64,000 bases of DNA. Source: CALKJU01 sp046349355. Lineage in GTDB: Bacteria > Pseudomonadota > Alphaproteobacteria > Geminicoccales > Geminicoccaceae. This document shows, one piece after another, positions 1-8,644 of the stretch. The position numbers and the translations under genes were made by a program. Position 1 is the first letter of the stretch. The number at the start of each line of letters is the position of its first letter. Under the pieces are notes generated by a model. It had not been told where the DNA came from and did not search any database. It saw only the letters and a program-made list of their open reading frames with translations. The DNA lies in contig JAXMCM010000022.1 of the NCBI GenBank assembly GCA_046349355.1, positions 190,055-254,054 on the forward strand. Reading direction: 5' to 3'.

Positions 1-105
1 GCAGCGACGCTGCGGGTCCATCTGCGCTCGATCTTCGCCAAGACCGACTGCTCGCGGCAGACCGAGCTGCAGCGCCGCCTCGCCGTCTTCACCCTGCTGC
101 GCTGA
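1..105 (+). CDS. C-terminal end of a LuxR-type HTH regulator (partial)
   Basis: The window opens inside a gene. The last 34 codons read as the end of a LuxR/GerE helix-turn-helix, with the pattern TLRVHLRSIFAKT followed by RQTELQRRL, and end in TGA. In this family that segment is the DNA-recognition helix and the helix after it. The sensor or receiver part lies outside the window, so the signal sensed is unknown. The next gene starts 49 bp downstream on the same strand and could be co-transcribed. The domain call is fairly secure despite the short length. Confidence 0.7.
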   Translation, partial: AATLRVHLRSIFAKTDCSRQTELQRRLAVFTLLR

Positions 106-154
106 GCTCAGGCTGCGGTTGCCGCGGGCCGCGGCGCCGGGCATCAACGTGGCA

Positions 155-982
155 ATGCCCGACCCGCTGCTCACCCTCGCCGGCCTCGGCGCCGCCGCTG
201 CCGCGTGGGGATTCGCCATCGAGCCGCGCCTGCTCCGGCTGCGCCGGGTGGCGGTCCGAAGCCCGCAGTGGCCGGCAGGCTGGCCAGCCCTGCGCATCGG
301 CGTCCTCTCGGACCTGCACGCTTCCCGGCCGCACGTCACCCGGCCGCGCATCGCGGCGCTGGTGGCGCGGCTGCTGGCCGAGCGTCCCGACCTCGTGCTG
401 CTGCCGGGCGATTTCGTCTGCACCCGCACGCCCGGCCAGCGGCCGCTGCCGATGCGTGAGGTCGCCGAGGCGCTGGCCCCGCTGGCCGCGACGCGCGTCG
501 TCGCCACGCTCGGCAACCACGACCACGAGCACGGCGCCCGCGAGGTCATGGCCGAGCTCGGCCGCGCCGGTATCGAGGTGCTCTACAACGCCGCGACCAC
601 CGTCGACGTCGCCGGCGGCACGCTGCAGCTGGCCGGCATCCCCTGCGACGCATGGAGCCGGTTCGACAGCCAGCGCGCGCTGCGCCGTACCGATCCGTCC
701 CGGCCGCTGCTGGTCCTCAGCCACATGCCGGACCCGTTCCCGCTGCTGCCGGCGCAGGCCCAGCTGACGGTCGCCGGCCACACCCATGGCGGGCAGGTGG
801 CGATCCCGGGCCTGCCGCCGCCGGTCACCTGCAGCCGGCTGCCGCGCCGCCAGGCGCGCGGCCTGCACCGCAGCGGCGACCGCTTTCTCTACGTCAGCGC
901 CGGGATCGGGATGTCGGGCCTGCCGGTCCGCTTCGGCGTGCCGCCGGAGATCGCCGTGCTGACGCTCTCCGGCGGGCCGTGA
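155..982 (+). CDS. calcineurin-like metallophosphoesterase (YaeI-like)
   Basis: A protein of about 275 residues with the full metallophosphoesterase signature in order: D-x-H in GVLSDLHAS, GD in LLPGDFV, GNHD in TLGNHDHE, and GHTHGG in VAGHTHGGQ. These residues bind two metal ions in this superfamily. The N-terminus is hydrophobic, which fits a membrane-anchored or exported member such as YaeI, a phosphodiesterase linked to lipid A or UDP-diacylglucosamine chemistry. The substrate cannot be read from the sequence. The ATG at 155 is preferred because it begins the hydrophobic segment; an in-frame TTG at 119 is possible. It converges with argG, leaving a 3 bp gap. Confidence 0.85.
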   Translation: MPDPLLTLAGLGAAAAAWGFAIEPRLLRLRRVAVRSPQWPAGWPALRIGVLSDLHASRPHVTRPRIAALVARLLAERPDLVLLPGDFVCTRTPGQRPLPMREVAEALAPLAATRVVATLGNHDHEHGAREVMAELGRAGIEVLYNAATTVDVAGGTLQLAGIPCDAWSRFDSQRALRRTDPSRPLLVLSHMPDPFPLLPAQAQLTVAGHTHGGQVAIPGLPPPVTCSRLPRRQARGLHRSGDRFLYVSAGIGMSGLPVRFGVPPEIAVLTLSGGP

Positions 983-985
983 GCC

Positions 986-2200
986 TCAGCCCTTGCGGTG
1001 CGCCGCCGAGGCGATGCGCAGGCGCAGCGCGTTCAGCTTGATGAAGCCGGCGGCGTCCTTCTGGTCGTAGACCGTGTCGGCCTCGAAGGTGGCGTAGTCC
1101 TGGCTGTACAGGCTGACCGGCGACTTGCGCCCGACCACCTGCGCCGCACCCTTGTAGAGCTTGAGCCGGACGGTGCCGGTGACGTGCTCCTGGCTCCGGT
1201 CGATCGCCGCCTGCAGCATCAGCCGCTCGGGGCTGAACCAGTAGCCGTTGTAGATCAGCTCGGCATAGCGCGGCATCAGCTCGTCCTTGAGGTGCGCCGC
1301 ACCGCGGTCGAGGGTGATGCTCTCGATCCCCCGGTGCGCCATCAGGAGGAGCGTGCCGCCCGGGGTCTCGTAGACGCCGCGCGACTTCATGCCGACATAG
1401 CGGTTCTCGACGAGGTCGAGCCGGCCGATGCCGTTGGCCCCGGCGAGCTCGTTCAGCTTCGTCAGCAGCGCCGCCGGCCCGAGCTTCTGCCCGTCGACCG
1501 CGACCGCATCGCCGCGCTCGAACTCGACCTCGACATAGGTCGGGCTGTCGGGGGCGAGGTGCGGGGCGACGGTGCGGGTGAACATCTCCTCGTCGGGCTC
1601 GACCCACGGGTCCTCGAGCGCCCGGCCCTCGTAGGAGATGTGCAGCAGGTTGGCGTCGGTGCTGTAGGGCGCCTCGCCGCGCTTGCCGCGCGGGATCGGG
1701 ATCTGCCGGCTCTCGGCGTACTCGATCAGCTTCTCGCGGCTGTTGAGGTCCCACTCGCGCCACGGCGCGATGATCTTGATGCCGGGATCCAGCGCGTAGC
1801 AGCCGAGCTCGAAGCGGACCTGGTCGTTGCCCTTGCCGGTCGCACCGTGCGCCACCGCGTCGGCGTCGACCATGTGGGCGATGTCGATCAGGTGCTTGGC
1901 GATCAGCGGCCGGGCGATCGAGGTGCCGAGCAGGTAGGTGCCCTCATAGAGGGCGTTGGCCCGGAACATCGGGAAGACGTAGTCGCGGACGAACTCGTCC
2001 TTGAGGTCCTCGATGAAGATCTGCTTGACGCCGAGCATCTCGGCCTTGGCGCGGGCCGGCTCCAGCTCCTCGCCCTGGCCGAGGTCGGCGGTGAAGGTGA
2101 CCACCTCGCAGCCATAGTTGTCCTGCAGCCAGCGCAGGATCACCGAGGTGTCGAGGCCGCCCGAGTAGGCGAGGACCACCCGCTTGACGCTGCCCCTCAT
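986..2200 (-). CDS. argG: argininosuccinate synthase
   Basis: The 404-residue protein joins citrulline and aspartate using ATP to give argininosuccinate, the penultimate step of arginine synthesis. The N-terminal P-loop-like motif AYSGGLDTSV is the ATP pyrophosphatase signature, and length and sequence match the bacterial type throughout (for example the motif HGATGKGNDQVRFE). It lies 48 bp downstream of grpE on the same strand. The gap carries a small inverted repeat, GCACG and CGTGC (2216-2231), that could be a weak attenuator or terminator. The start follows that gap directly. Confidence 0.97.
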   Translation of the reverse strand: MRGSVKRVVLAYSGGLDTSVILRWLQDNYGCEVVTFTADLGQGEELEPARAKAEMLGVKQIFIEDLKDEFVRDYVFPMFRANALYEGTYLLGTSIARPLIAKHLIDIAHMVDADAVAHGATGKGNDQVRFELGCYALDPGIKIIAPWREWDLNSREKLIEYAESRQIPIPRGKRGEAPYSTDANLLHISYEGRALEDPWVEPDEEMFTRTVAPHLAPDSPTYVEVEFERGDAVAVDGQKLGPAALLTKLNELAGANGIGRLDLVENRYVGMKSRGVYETPGGTLLLMAHRGIESITLDRGAAHLKDELMPRYAELIYNGYWFSPERLMLQAAIDRSQEHVTGTVRLKLYKGAAQVVGRKSPVSLYSQDYATFEADTVYDQKDAAGFIKLNALRLRIASAAHRKG

Positions 2201-2248
2201 CGACCGTTCTCCGCCGCACGATTTTCCGTGCGCGCGCCCCTAGCGCGT

Positions 2249-2797
2249 TCAGGCGGACGTGTCGACCCGCTCCCCGGTCGCAGCGCCGGGTGCCGCCTTG
2301 GCGACGCCGACCATGGCGGCGCGCAGCAGGCGGTCGGCGATGACATAGCCCGGCGCCATCACCTCGGCGACGCTGCCGGGCGGCAGCTCGTCGGTCGGCA
2401 TCTCGAACATCGCCTGGTGCAGCTTGTGGTCGAAGCGCTCGCCCTTCTCGGGCACGATCTTGCGGATCTTGTTGCGCTCGAAGACCGAGAGCAGGGCCCG
2501 CTCGGTCATCTCCACGCCGGCCACGAGGTTGGCGACGGCCGGCGCCGCCTCGCCCTTGGGGGCGCTCTCGACGGCGCGGCGCAGATTGTCGGCGACCTCG
2601 AGCAGCTCGCGGGCGAAGCGGGTGACGGCGTAGGTCTGCGCCTCCTCGACCTCGCGGCGGGTGCGCTGCCGCAGGTTCTCCATGTCGGCCAGCGTGCGCA
2701 GCAGCCGGTCCTTGAGCTCCTCGACCTCGGCGCTGCTGTCGGTGGCGGCCGGCGCCGGCTCCGGTCCGTCGTTCGGCGTCTCGTGGATGTCGCTCAT
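2249..2797 (-). CDS. grpE: nucleotide exchange factor GrpE
   Basis: The 182-residue protein releases ADP from the chaperone DnaK. It has an acidic, disordered N-terminus, then a long coiled coil (ELKDRLLRTLADMENLRQR), then the beta-rich C-terminal domain ending in the conserved region GSVAEVMAPGYVIADRLLR. The ATG overlaps the hrcA stop codon as ATGA, so the two genes are translationally coupled. dnaK and dnaJ are not in the window. The reading frame stays open far upstream, but that upstream part is a shadow of hrcA. Confidence 0.96.
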   Translation of the reverse strand: MSDIHETPNDGPEPAPAATDSSAEVEELKDRLLRTLADMENLRQRTRREVEEAQTYAVTRFARELLEVADNLRRAVESAPKGEAAPAVANLVAGVEMTERALLSVFERNKIRKIVPEKGERFDHKLHQAMFEMPTDELPPGSVAEVMAPGYVIADRLLRAAMVGVAKAAPGAATGERVDTSA

Positions 2798-3870
2798 CGT
2801 CCCGTCTCTGTATCCCCGCCGAGCAGTCGGCTGACCACCCTGGCCGTGTAGTCCACCATCGGAATGATCCGCGCATAGTTCATGCGCATCGGTCCCACCA
2901 CGCCCAGCGCGCCCACCACCTTGGGCGCGCGGCCGTCGCCGCCGTCGGCGCGGTAGGGTGCGACCACCATCGAGCAGCCGCTGAGCCCGAACAGCTCGTT
3001 CTCGGCACCGATGAAGATCTGCACGCCGCGGCCGCGCTCGGCGAGGTCGATCAGCCGCAGCAGGCTCGACTTGGTCTCCAACGTCTCGAACAGCGAGCGG
3101 ATGCGCTCGAGGTCGACCAGGCTGGAGACATCGTCCAGCAGCTTGGAGTGGCCGCGGACGATCAGGAAACCGTCGCGGTTCTGGCCGTTGCCGGTCCAGG
3201 TGGCGAGCCCCGCCGCCACCACCTTCTTGGTCAGCTCGTCGAGCTGGACCCGCTGCTCCTCGATCTCCTTCTCGATCTGGCTGCGCGCCTCGCCGAAGCC
3301 GCGGCCGGCGAGCCGGGCGGTCAGGTAGTTGCCCGCCTCGACCAGCGTCGAGGCCGACATGCCGAGCGGCACCTCGATGACCCGGTTCTCGACGAGGCCG
3401 TTGTCGGTGACGACGACCACGAGGACGCGGCCCGGCGACAGCGGCACGAACTCGACGTGACGGAACGGCCGCTCGACCGTCGGTGCCACGACGAGGCCGG
3501 CATAGCGCGACAGGCCCGACAGCGACTGGGAGGCGTCCGACAGCACGCTCTCCATGCTGCGGCCGGCGCCGGCGCACTGCGCCTCGATCTTCCGCCGGTC
3601 GTCGTCGGCGAGCGTGCCGACCTCGAGCAGGCCGTCGACGTAGAGGCGCAGGCCCGCATCGGTCGGCATCCGGCCGGCCGAGGTGTGCGGTGCCGACAGC
3701 AGCCCCGCCTCCTCGAGATCGGCCATGACGTTGCGGATCGTCGCCGGCGACAGCTGCTCGTCGAGACGGCGCGCGATCGTCCGCGAGCCGACGGGCTCGC
3801 CCGTCTGCACGTACGCATCCACGATCCGGCGAAAGACTTCACGGGACCGCGCGTTGAGCTCGACGATCAT
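2794..3870 (-). CDS. hrcA: heat-inducible transcription repressor HrcA
   Basis: This 358-residue repressor controls class I heat-shock genes by binding CIRCE operators. The N-terminal winged helix contains the motifs TGEPVGSRTIARR and SPATIRNVMADLEEAGLL, and the rest matches the GAF-like and dimerisation regions of HrcA. It heads an hrcA-grpE operon. I looked for a CIRCE element (TTAGCACTC and its inverted partner) in the 83 bp upstream and did not see one, so direct autoregulation is not supported here. Confidence 0.96.
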   Translation of the reverse strand: MIVELNARSREVFRRIVDAYVQTGEPVGSRTIARRLDEQLSPATIRNVMADLEEAGLLSAPHTSAGRMPTDAGLRLYVDGLLEVGTLADDDRRKIEAQCAGAGRSMESVLSDASQSLSGLSRYAGLVVAPTVERPFRHVEFVPLSPGRVLVVVVTDNGLVENRVIEVPLGMSASTLVEAGNYLTARLAGRGFGEARSQIEKEIEEQRVQLDELTKKVVAAGLATWTGNGQNRDGFLIVRGHSKLLDDVSSLVDLERIRSLFETLETKSSLLRLIDLAERGRGVQIFIGAENELFGLSGCSMVVAPYRADGGDGRAPKVVGALGVVGPMRMNYARIIPMVDYTARVVSRLLGGDTETGR

Positions 3871-3953
3871 GCTCGCAGGTCAAAGGGCGCGGGTTTTCAG
3901 GCCACGCGCTATGTAGGAACGGGCCTCCGGACCGTCAATGCGGCGGCCCGGGC

Positions 3954-5321
3954 CTAGCGGATGACCGCGGCCATCACCCGGCTCATGAACTCGCTGCGGA
4001 ACGAGGCCATCGCCACCGGCTTCGGCCCGTAGCGGACCACCACCAGGTTGAGGCTCGGCACGACCACGAGCAGCGTCTCGCGGTAGCCATGGGCATAGAA
4101 GGCATCCGCCGGTACCGAGCGCCCGAGCCCGGCGTGCAGGCGGTTGGTCCACCACAGCTCGCCGTAGTGCGTCGGCGAGGTGCTGTGCACCGGGAACGGC
4201 GAGTTGGCCGTCTTGCGGAACGCCGCCGAAGTCGCGCAGCACTCCTCGTGCAGCTGATGGGCGCGGCCGGCGCTGATCACGCTGAACTGGCTGCCGGAGG
4301 TGCCCCAGCGGCCGTTCATCATCACCAGGTAGCCCAGCCGGGCGAGGTCGCGGGCCTTGAGTGCCGCCCGGCTCGAGGCGCCCGTGTAGGTCCCGAAAGT
4401 CCCCCACTGCACGGCCGGAACGCCGATCGGCGCCGCGACGTGGGTGTTGAACAGCTCGCGCAGGGTGCGGCCGGTGGTCCGCTGGACCGCGATGCTCAGC
4501 AGGTCGACCGGCAGCGACGCGTAGGACCACGACGTGCCGGGCGTGTGCTGCATCGGCTGGCGGAGGATGTAGTCGGCGTAGCCGGGGCGGTTGGGCATGT
4601 CGTCCGGCGCGAGCCCCGATGTCATCGTCAGCAGGTGCCAGATCTTCACCTTGCGACGGTCGGCGTCGGCCGCGCCCCACGAGGCCGGCAGCAGCTCGTG
4701 GACCTCTTCGTCAGGCCTGATGCCGCGGGCGATGCGGCCGGCGGCGGCGAGGTCGAACAGCTTGGCCATGGTCAGGCCGGTGAGCGATTTCGACACCGAC
4801 GCCACGCCGTAGGCGTCGCGCCGGCCCCAGTCGCCGACGACGTAGCCGTTGCGGATCACCAGCACCGCGTCGTCGCCGGCGAAGCCGTGGCTGTACTGGT
4901 GGGCCCGCTGCAGCTTGTCCCAGTCGACCCCGCCCTTGGCGCGGGCCTCGGCCTTCTGCGCGGCGCTGGGCGTGCTCTCGTGCGGCACCAGCGAGCGCCA
5001 GCCGCCCCGCGACTCGGGCGGCGGGAAGTAGGCGCCGGCCAGCTGCGAGGCCATGACCCAGCCGTCGGCCCCGGTCTCGAAGTTGACCTGCCACCACTGG
5101 GTCGAGCCGCTGCTGCGGCTGGCCACCGCCGTGCCCAGCCGGCCCGGCGGTTGCGTCCCGGTCACGGAGGCGGAGGCGGAAGCGTTGCCGCGCACGGTCG
5201 CCAGGGTGGCGGCGACCACGCGGTCGCCGACCGACACGGCCTGCGCCGGGTCGGGGAGCATCGTCGTCGCCACCAGGCAGACGCAGAGGCAGAGCAGACG
5301 CTTCGCGCTCCGGGCGAGCAT
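3954..5321 (-). CDS. secreted serine hydrolase, class C beta-lactamase fold, with SH3-like N-terminus
   Basis: A protein of 455 residues with a signal peptide ending near PAQA, a bacterial SH3-like segment at about 29-95, then a beta-lactamase/esterase domain. The catalytic SxxK is S175-V-S-K178 (SVSKSLTG). A Y-x-S element (WSYASLP) takes the place of YxN, and an HGY motif follows near the C-terminus. The family (COG1680) covers esterases, D-amino-acid peptidases and similar enzymes, so the substrate is open. The ATG at 5321 has a good AAAGGA ribosome site. It is a tandem paralogue of the next gene upstream, 35 bp away. Confidence 0.85.
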   Translation of the reverse strand: MLARSAKRLLCLCVCLVATTMLPDPAQAVSVGDRVVAATLATVRGNASASASVTGTQPPGRLGTAVASRSSGSTQWWQVNFETGADGWVMASQLAGAYFPPPESRGGWRSLVPHESTPSAAQKAEARAKGGVDWDKLQRAHQYSHGFAGDDAVLVIRNGYVVGDWGRRDAYGVASVSKSLTGLTMAKLFDLAAAGRIARGIRPDEEVHELLPASWGAADADRRKVKIWHLLTMTSGLAPDDMPNRPGYADYILRQPMQHTPGTSWSYASLPVDLLSIAVQRTTGRTLRELFNTHVAAPIGVPAVQWGTFGTYTGASSRAALKARDLARLGYLVMMNGRWGTSGSQFSVISAGRAHQLHEECCATSAAFRKTANSPFPVHSTSPTHYGELWWTNRLHAGLGRSVPADAFYAHGYRETLLVVVPSLNLVVVRYGPKPVAMASFRSEFMSRVMAAVIR

Positions 5322-5356
5322 GTCGTAATCCTTTCGCTGATGGTCGGGGAACGCGC

Positions 5357-7129
5357 CTACCAGGCGCTGGGATCGTCGCGGAGGTCGAACGAGGCCGTGG
5401 CCGAGCCGCCGCGCACGCCCTGCGCACCCGGCAGGGCGAAGGCCGTGGCCTTCACCGTCTGCGAGCCAGGCACCGGTTGCCAGGGCGCGTCGACGGCGTT
5501 GCTGCCGGACGGCAGCCAGAACGGCGATTCGCTGTCGACCAGCTCCGGGGTCGCGGGCGGATCGCCCGTGGTGAAGGCGACGCTGCCGGTCGGCACCGGC
5601 GCCACGTTGGCACGGAAGCGCAGGTTGCGTGTCGGCAGGAAGGCGATGTTGATCGACGACGGCGAGCGGATGCTCTCGCAGCCCGGTATCGGCTCGCCGG
5701 TATCGCCGTCGACGATGGCGAACGAGCGCACCGCTGGCTGATCGAAGATCACCGGCTCGGCGGTCATCGCCGCCATGATCCGGCGCATGAACTCGCGCCG
5801 GAACTCGGGCAGGGCCGCCGGCGCCGTGCCGTTGCGGACGACGATGAGGTTGTAGCTGGGCACGACGACCAGCAGCTTCTCCATGTAGCCATGCGCGTAG
5901 AAAGCGTCGCGCGGGACGGCCGAGCCCAGCGCCTGGCCGGTCCGGTTCGACCACCACAGCCCGCCGTAGAAGTGGCGCGATTCGGGATCGACCGGGAACG
6001 GCGAGCCGGGCGTGGCGACGAAGCTCAGCGGCAGCGAGCAGGTCGAGGCGGTGGCCAGCCGGTCCGCCGGCCTCGACGACAGGATCTGCTGCGTGGCGTT
6101 GCCGGTTCCCCAGATCCCCTTGTTGAGCAGCAGGTAGCCGACGCGCGCCAGGTCGCGGGCGCTGGCGGAGGCGCCGCTCGAGGCGCGCGAGTAGTCGCCG
6201 AACGTGCTCCAGCTCAGCGCCGCCATGCCGATCGGCGCGCCGATGCGCTGGTTGAACAGCTGGCGGACGGTCTGTCCCGACGCGCGCTGCATGACGATGC
6301 TGAGCAGGTCCACCGGCAGCGACGCGTAGGCCCACTGCTGCAGCGGCGGCGCCACGCTCGGCCGGTTGAGGACGAGGCTGAGGTAGTTGTCCGTGAACGG
6401 CTCGTCGTGCGGCTGCAGGCCGGAGCGCATGGCCAGCAGGTCCCAGACGCTGATCGTCAGCTTGTTGGCATCGCCGCCGGCCCAGCCGTCCGGCAGGAAC
6501 CGGGCGATCGGGTCGGACGAGCTGATCGGCAGCAGCGTGCCGCCCTGGCTCGACAGGTCGAACAGCTTGGTCGCCGCCACGCCGGTCAGCGACTTCGAGA
6601 TCGAGGCGAGGCCGCGGGCCGTCCGGCTGCCCCACTCGCCGACGACGTAGCCATTGCGGATCACCAGCACGTCGCTCGGCTTGCCGAAGCTCTGGCTGTA
6701 GTCCCAGGCGAGCTTCAGCTTGCTCCAGTCGACGCCGGCGAGGGTCTTCTGGTTGGCAAGCTGCGTCGAGGTCGGCGCGGCGTTGAGGGCGACCAGCGAG
6801 CGCCAGCCGCCGGCGGACTCCGGCGGCGGGTAGTAGACGCTGCGCAGATAGTCCTCGCCGGTCCAGCCGTCGGGATTGCCCTCGTAGTCGACCCACCACC
6901 AGGTGATGCCGTCCGCCAGCACCGGCCCGTCGGTGATCGTGCCGAGCGAGCCCGTGAGCCGTCGCGCCAGCAGCGTTCCGTTCAGGGTCGGCTCGGCGCG
7001 CACGCGGACGACGGCGCTGGCGACCACCCGCTGGCCGACCGTCATCGCCTCGGCGACGGCGGACCAGGCCAGCATCGCGGCCAGCACCGCGCCGGCCGCC
7101 ACCGATCTGCGCCCGAACCCACGTCTCAT
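5357..7129 (-). CDS. secreted serine hydrolase, class C beta-lactamase fold, extended C-terminus
   Basis: A 590-residue paralogue of the gene downstream. It has a signal peptide (RRSVAAGAVLAAMLAWSAVA), an SH3-like region at about 30-95, and a hydrolase domain with SxxK in SISKSLTG, WAYASLP and HGYMEK. It differs by a C-terminal extension of about 130 residues after the hydrolase core, rich in short beta-like stretches and possibly an added binding domain. The ATG at 7129 starts the signal peptide; the frame stays open further upstream but codes nothing plausible. The two genes probably form one transcript from the 7130-7552 intergenic region. Confidence 0.85.
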   Translation of the reverse strand: MRRGFGRRSVAAGAVLAAMLAWSAVAEAMTVGQRVVASAVVRVRAEPTLNGTLLARRLTGSLGTITDGPVLADGITWWWVDYEGNPDGWTGEDYLRSVYYPPPESAGGWRSLVALNAAPTSTQLANQKTLAGVDWSKLKLAWDYSQSFGKPSDVLVIRNGYVVGEWGSRTARGLASISKSLTGVAATKLFDLSSQGGTLLPISSSDPIARFLPDGWAGGDANKLTISVWDLLAMRSGLQPHDEPFTDNYLSLVLNRPSVAPPLQQWAYASLPVDLLSIVMQRASGQTVRQLFNQRIGAPIGMAALSWSTFGDYSRASSGASASARDLARVGYLLLNKGIWGTGNATQQILSSRPADRLATASTCSLPLSFVATPGSPFPVDPESRHFYGGLWWSNRTGQALGSAVPRDAFYAHGYMEKLLVVVPSYNLIVVRNGTAPAALPEFRREFMRRIMAAMTAEPVIFDQPAVRSFAIVDGDTGEPIPGCESIRSPSSINIAFLPTRNLRFRANVAPVPTGSVAFTTGDPPATPELVDSESPFWLPSGSNAVDAPWQPVPGSQTVKATAFALPGAQGVRGGSATASFDLRDDPSAW

Positions 7130-7340
7130 GCGGAAGTCTTCCCGTCGGTGGCGACCGGGTCGATGAATCGCTGCATGCTCAAACAGCAAACTGCGCATGC
7201 GCTCGGCATCAATTCCCCTGCCCGGACCACTCGACAACCTGCCAAGGCCAAGTTGCAAAAATCGTGCAGGACTTGGCAACCCATGAAATTCTTGGGCAGA
7301 CCTCGGAACGTTCGGCTGAGCGGATGGCTGAGCCGTCATC

Positions 7341-7392
7341 CCTAGGTGCTTGAGACTGAATGCCGGTAGGGTTTACCTAGGCTGATCCTAGG
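7341..7392. promoter_or_regulatory. triple CCTAGG palindrome cluster in a divergent intergenic region
   Basis: The 423 bp gap between the divergent genes at 7129 and 7553 has no convincing gene. It holds three copies of the self-complementary hexamer CCTAGG, at 7341-7346, 7376-7381 and 7387-7392. The last two form a 17 bp near-perfect dyad (CCTAGG, CTGAT, CCTAGG). They sit between a TTTACC element (7372) and a CACTAT element that could be -35 and -10 boxes facing right. A second weak dyad, CCAAG and CTTGG, lies near 7250-7280. A regulator-binding role is inferred from the symmetry only. Confidence 0.35.
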
Positions 7393-7552
7393 CGACACTA
7401 TGCTCCTCGAGCGCGACGGCATCGCCTGCTGTCTGCGGCTTGCGCGGAATCGGCCGCCGGCCGCGGCGATGTGATGGGCCGCTTCATTGACGCCGTGCGC
7501 GCGGGCGTGGCTATGTGGTGCTGGTCATCACCGAGCGAGGCGGGCCGGTTTC

Positions 7553-8068
7553 GTGCGTGGCGCAGTCCTTCTCCTGCTGGCCGTCGGCCTGCCGGGCCTT
7601 GCCGTGGCCGCCGATGCGCCCGCGGCGCTCAGCGGGCGCTGGACCGGCACCATCGCCGAGTCGACGCTGGCCGACGTGCAGGCGGGCAACGCCGCGTCGT
7701 TCGAGCTGCGCCCGAACACCGGCGGCTTCGCCCTCGTCTGGAGCATCGGCGGCACCTCGCGCGCCGAGGCGAGCTTCGAGCCGGCGCCGGGCCGGCCGGG
7801 CGTCTACCAGGTGGCCGAAGGCGGCCTGATGTCGATGTTCGGCTCGGAGAAGCCGACCGATCCCCTGGTCGGCGGCAACCTGCTGTGGGCCCGCGCCGCG
7901 GGACCGACCCTGATCGTCTATGGCCTGGCGATCGCCGACGGTGGCGGCTACCACCTCGACCGCATCGCCTTCACCGTCGACGGCGACAGCCTCGCGGTGG
8001 CGGCCACCGAGCGGCGCCAGAACGACCAGAACGCGGCGCTGGCCACCTCGCTGAAGCGGCAGCCATGA
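7553..8068 (+). CDS. exported protein of unknown function
   Basis: About 171 residues, not assigned to a known family. A GTG start at 7553 is preferred because it opens a clear signal peptide (VRGAVLLLLAVGLPGLAVAA) with a GAGG element upstream; an ATG at 7487 in the same frame would add 22 arginine-rich residues. The mature part looks beta-rich, with GRWTGTIAES and alternating hydrophobic residues, and has no cysteines. It overlaps the next gene as ATGA, so the pair is coupled and both are probably periplasmic. Confidence 0.6.
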   Translation: MRGAVLLLLAVGLPGLAVAADAPAALSGRWTGTIAESTLADVQAGNAASFELRPNTGGFALVWSIGGTSRAEASFEPAPGRPGVYQVAEGGLMSMFGSEKPTDPLVGGNLLWARAAGPTLIVYGLAIADGGGYHLDRIAFTVDGDSLAVAATERRQNDQNAALATSLKRQP

Positions 8069-8634
8069 GCCCCCCCCGCCTCCTCGGCCGCCTGCTGGCG
8101 CTCGTCGCCGTCGTCCTGCTGGCCCTGCCGGCGTCGGCGCGGGCGGTCGAGCTCGCCGACTATTTCGGCAGCTATGTCGGCCGCGCCGTCGACATCGCCG
8201 TCGACTCCGGCCGCAAGGAGCAGCGCGACATCGACATCGTCATCAGCCCGCTGAAGAACGACGGCTTCCAGATCGAGTGGGTCAACGTCACCCTGGTCGA
8301 CGGGCGGCGCGACGTGCCCGGCGTCAGGCGGCGGCCGAGCGCGGTCGCCTTCATGCCCAACAAGGCCCGCGGCCTCTACGTCGAGACCAGCCAGTTCAAT
8401 CCGTTCAAGGTGCGCGACGACCTCGAGCCGATGAAGGGCCAGCCGGTCCGCTGGGCGGCGCTCGACGCCGGCGGCCTGCACGTCTACGCCTTCGTGCTGC
8501 TGGAGGACGGCAGCTACGAGATGCAGACCTACACCCGTCGCCTCACCGCCGACGGGCTCGAGCTGACCTTCGAGCGTGTGGTCGACGGCACCGTCGTGCG
8601 CCGGATGACCGGGCACGCCGTCCGCGCCGACTGA
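8065..8634 (+). CDS. exported protein of unknown function, paired with upstream gene
   Basis: A 189-residue protein with a signal peptide (RLLALVAVVLLALPASARA) and a beta-rich mature region. I recognise no family. It starts at an ATG overlapping the stop of the previous gene and ends 10 bp before a TAXI-type binding protein, so it probably belongs to a five-gene transcript with that protein and an ABC-2 exporter. The small beta-barrel-like make-up of this and the preceding protein suggests related folds, but that is inference. Confidence 0.65.
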   Translation: MSPPRLLGRLLALVAVVLLALPASARAVELADYFGSYVGRAVDIAVDSGRKEQRDIDIVISPLKNDGFQIEWVNVTLVDGRRDVPGVRRRPSAVAFMPNKARGLYVETSQFNPFKVRDDLEPMKGQPVRWAALDAGGLHVYAFVLLEDGSYEMQTYTRRLTADGLELTFERVVDGTVVRRMTGHAVRAD

Positions 8635-8644
8635 CGGGCGGCCA

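Noticed and set aside
2216..2231. Intrinsic terminator between grpE and argG
   Set aside because: The GCACG/CGTGC hairpin is only 5 bp and lacks a U-run; noted under argG but not listed separately.
3871..3953. CIRCE heat-shock operator before hrcA
   Set aside because: No TTAGCACTC-type inverted repeat is present.
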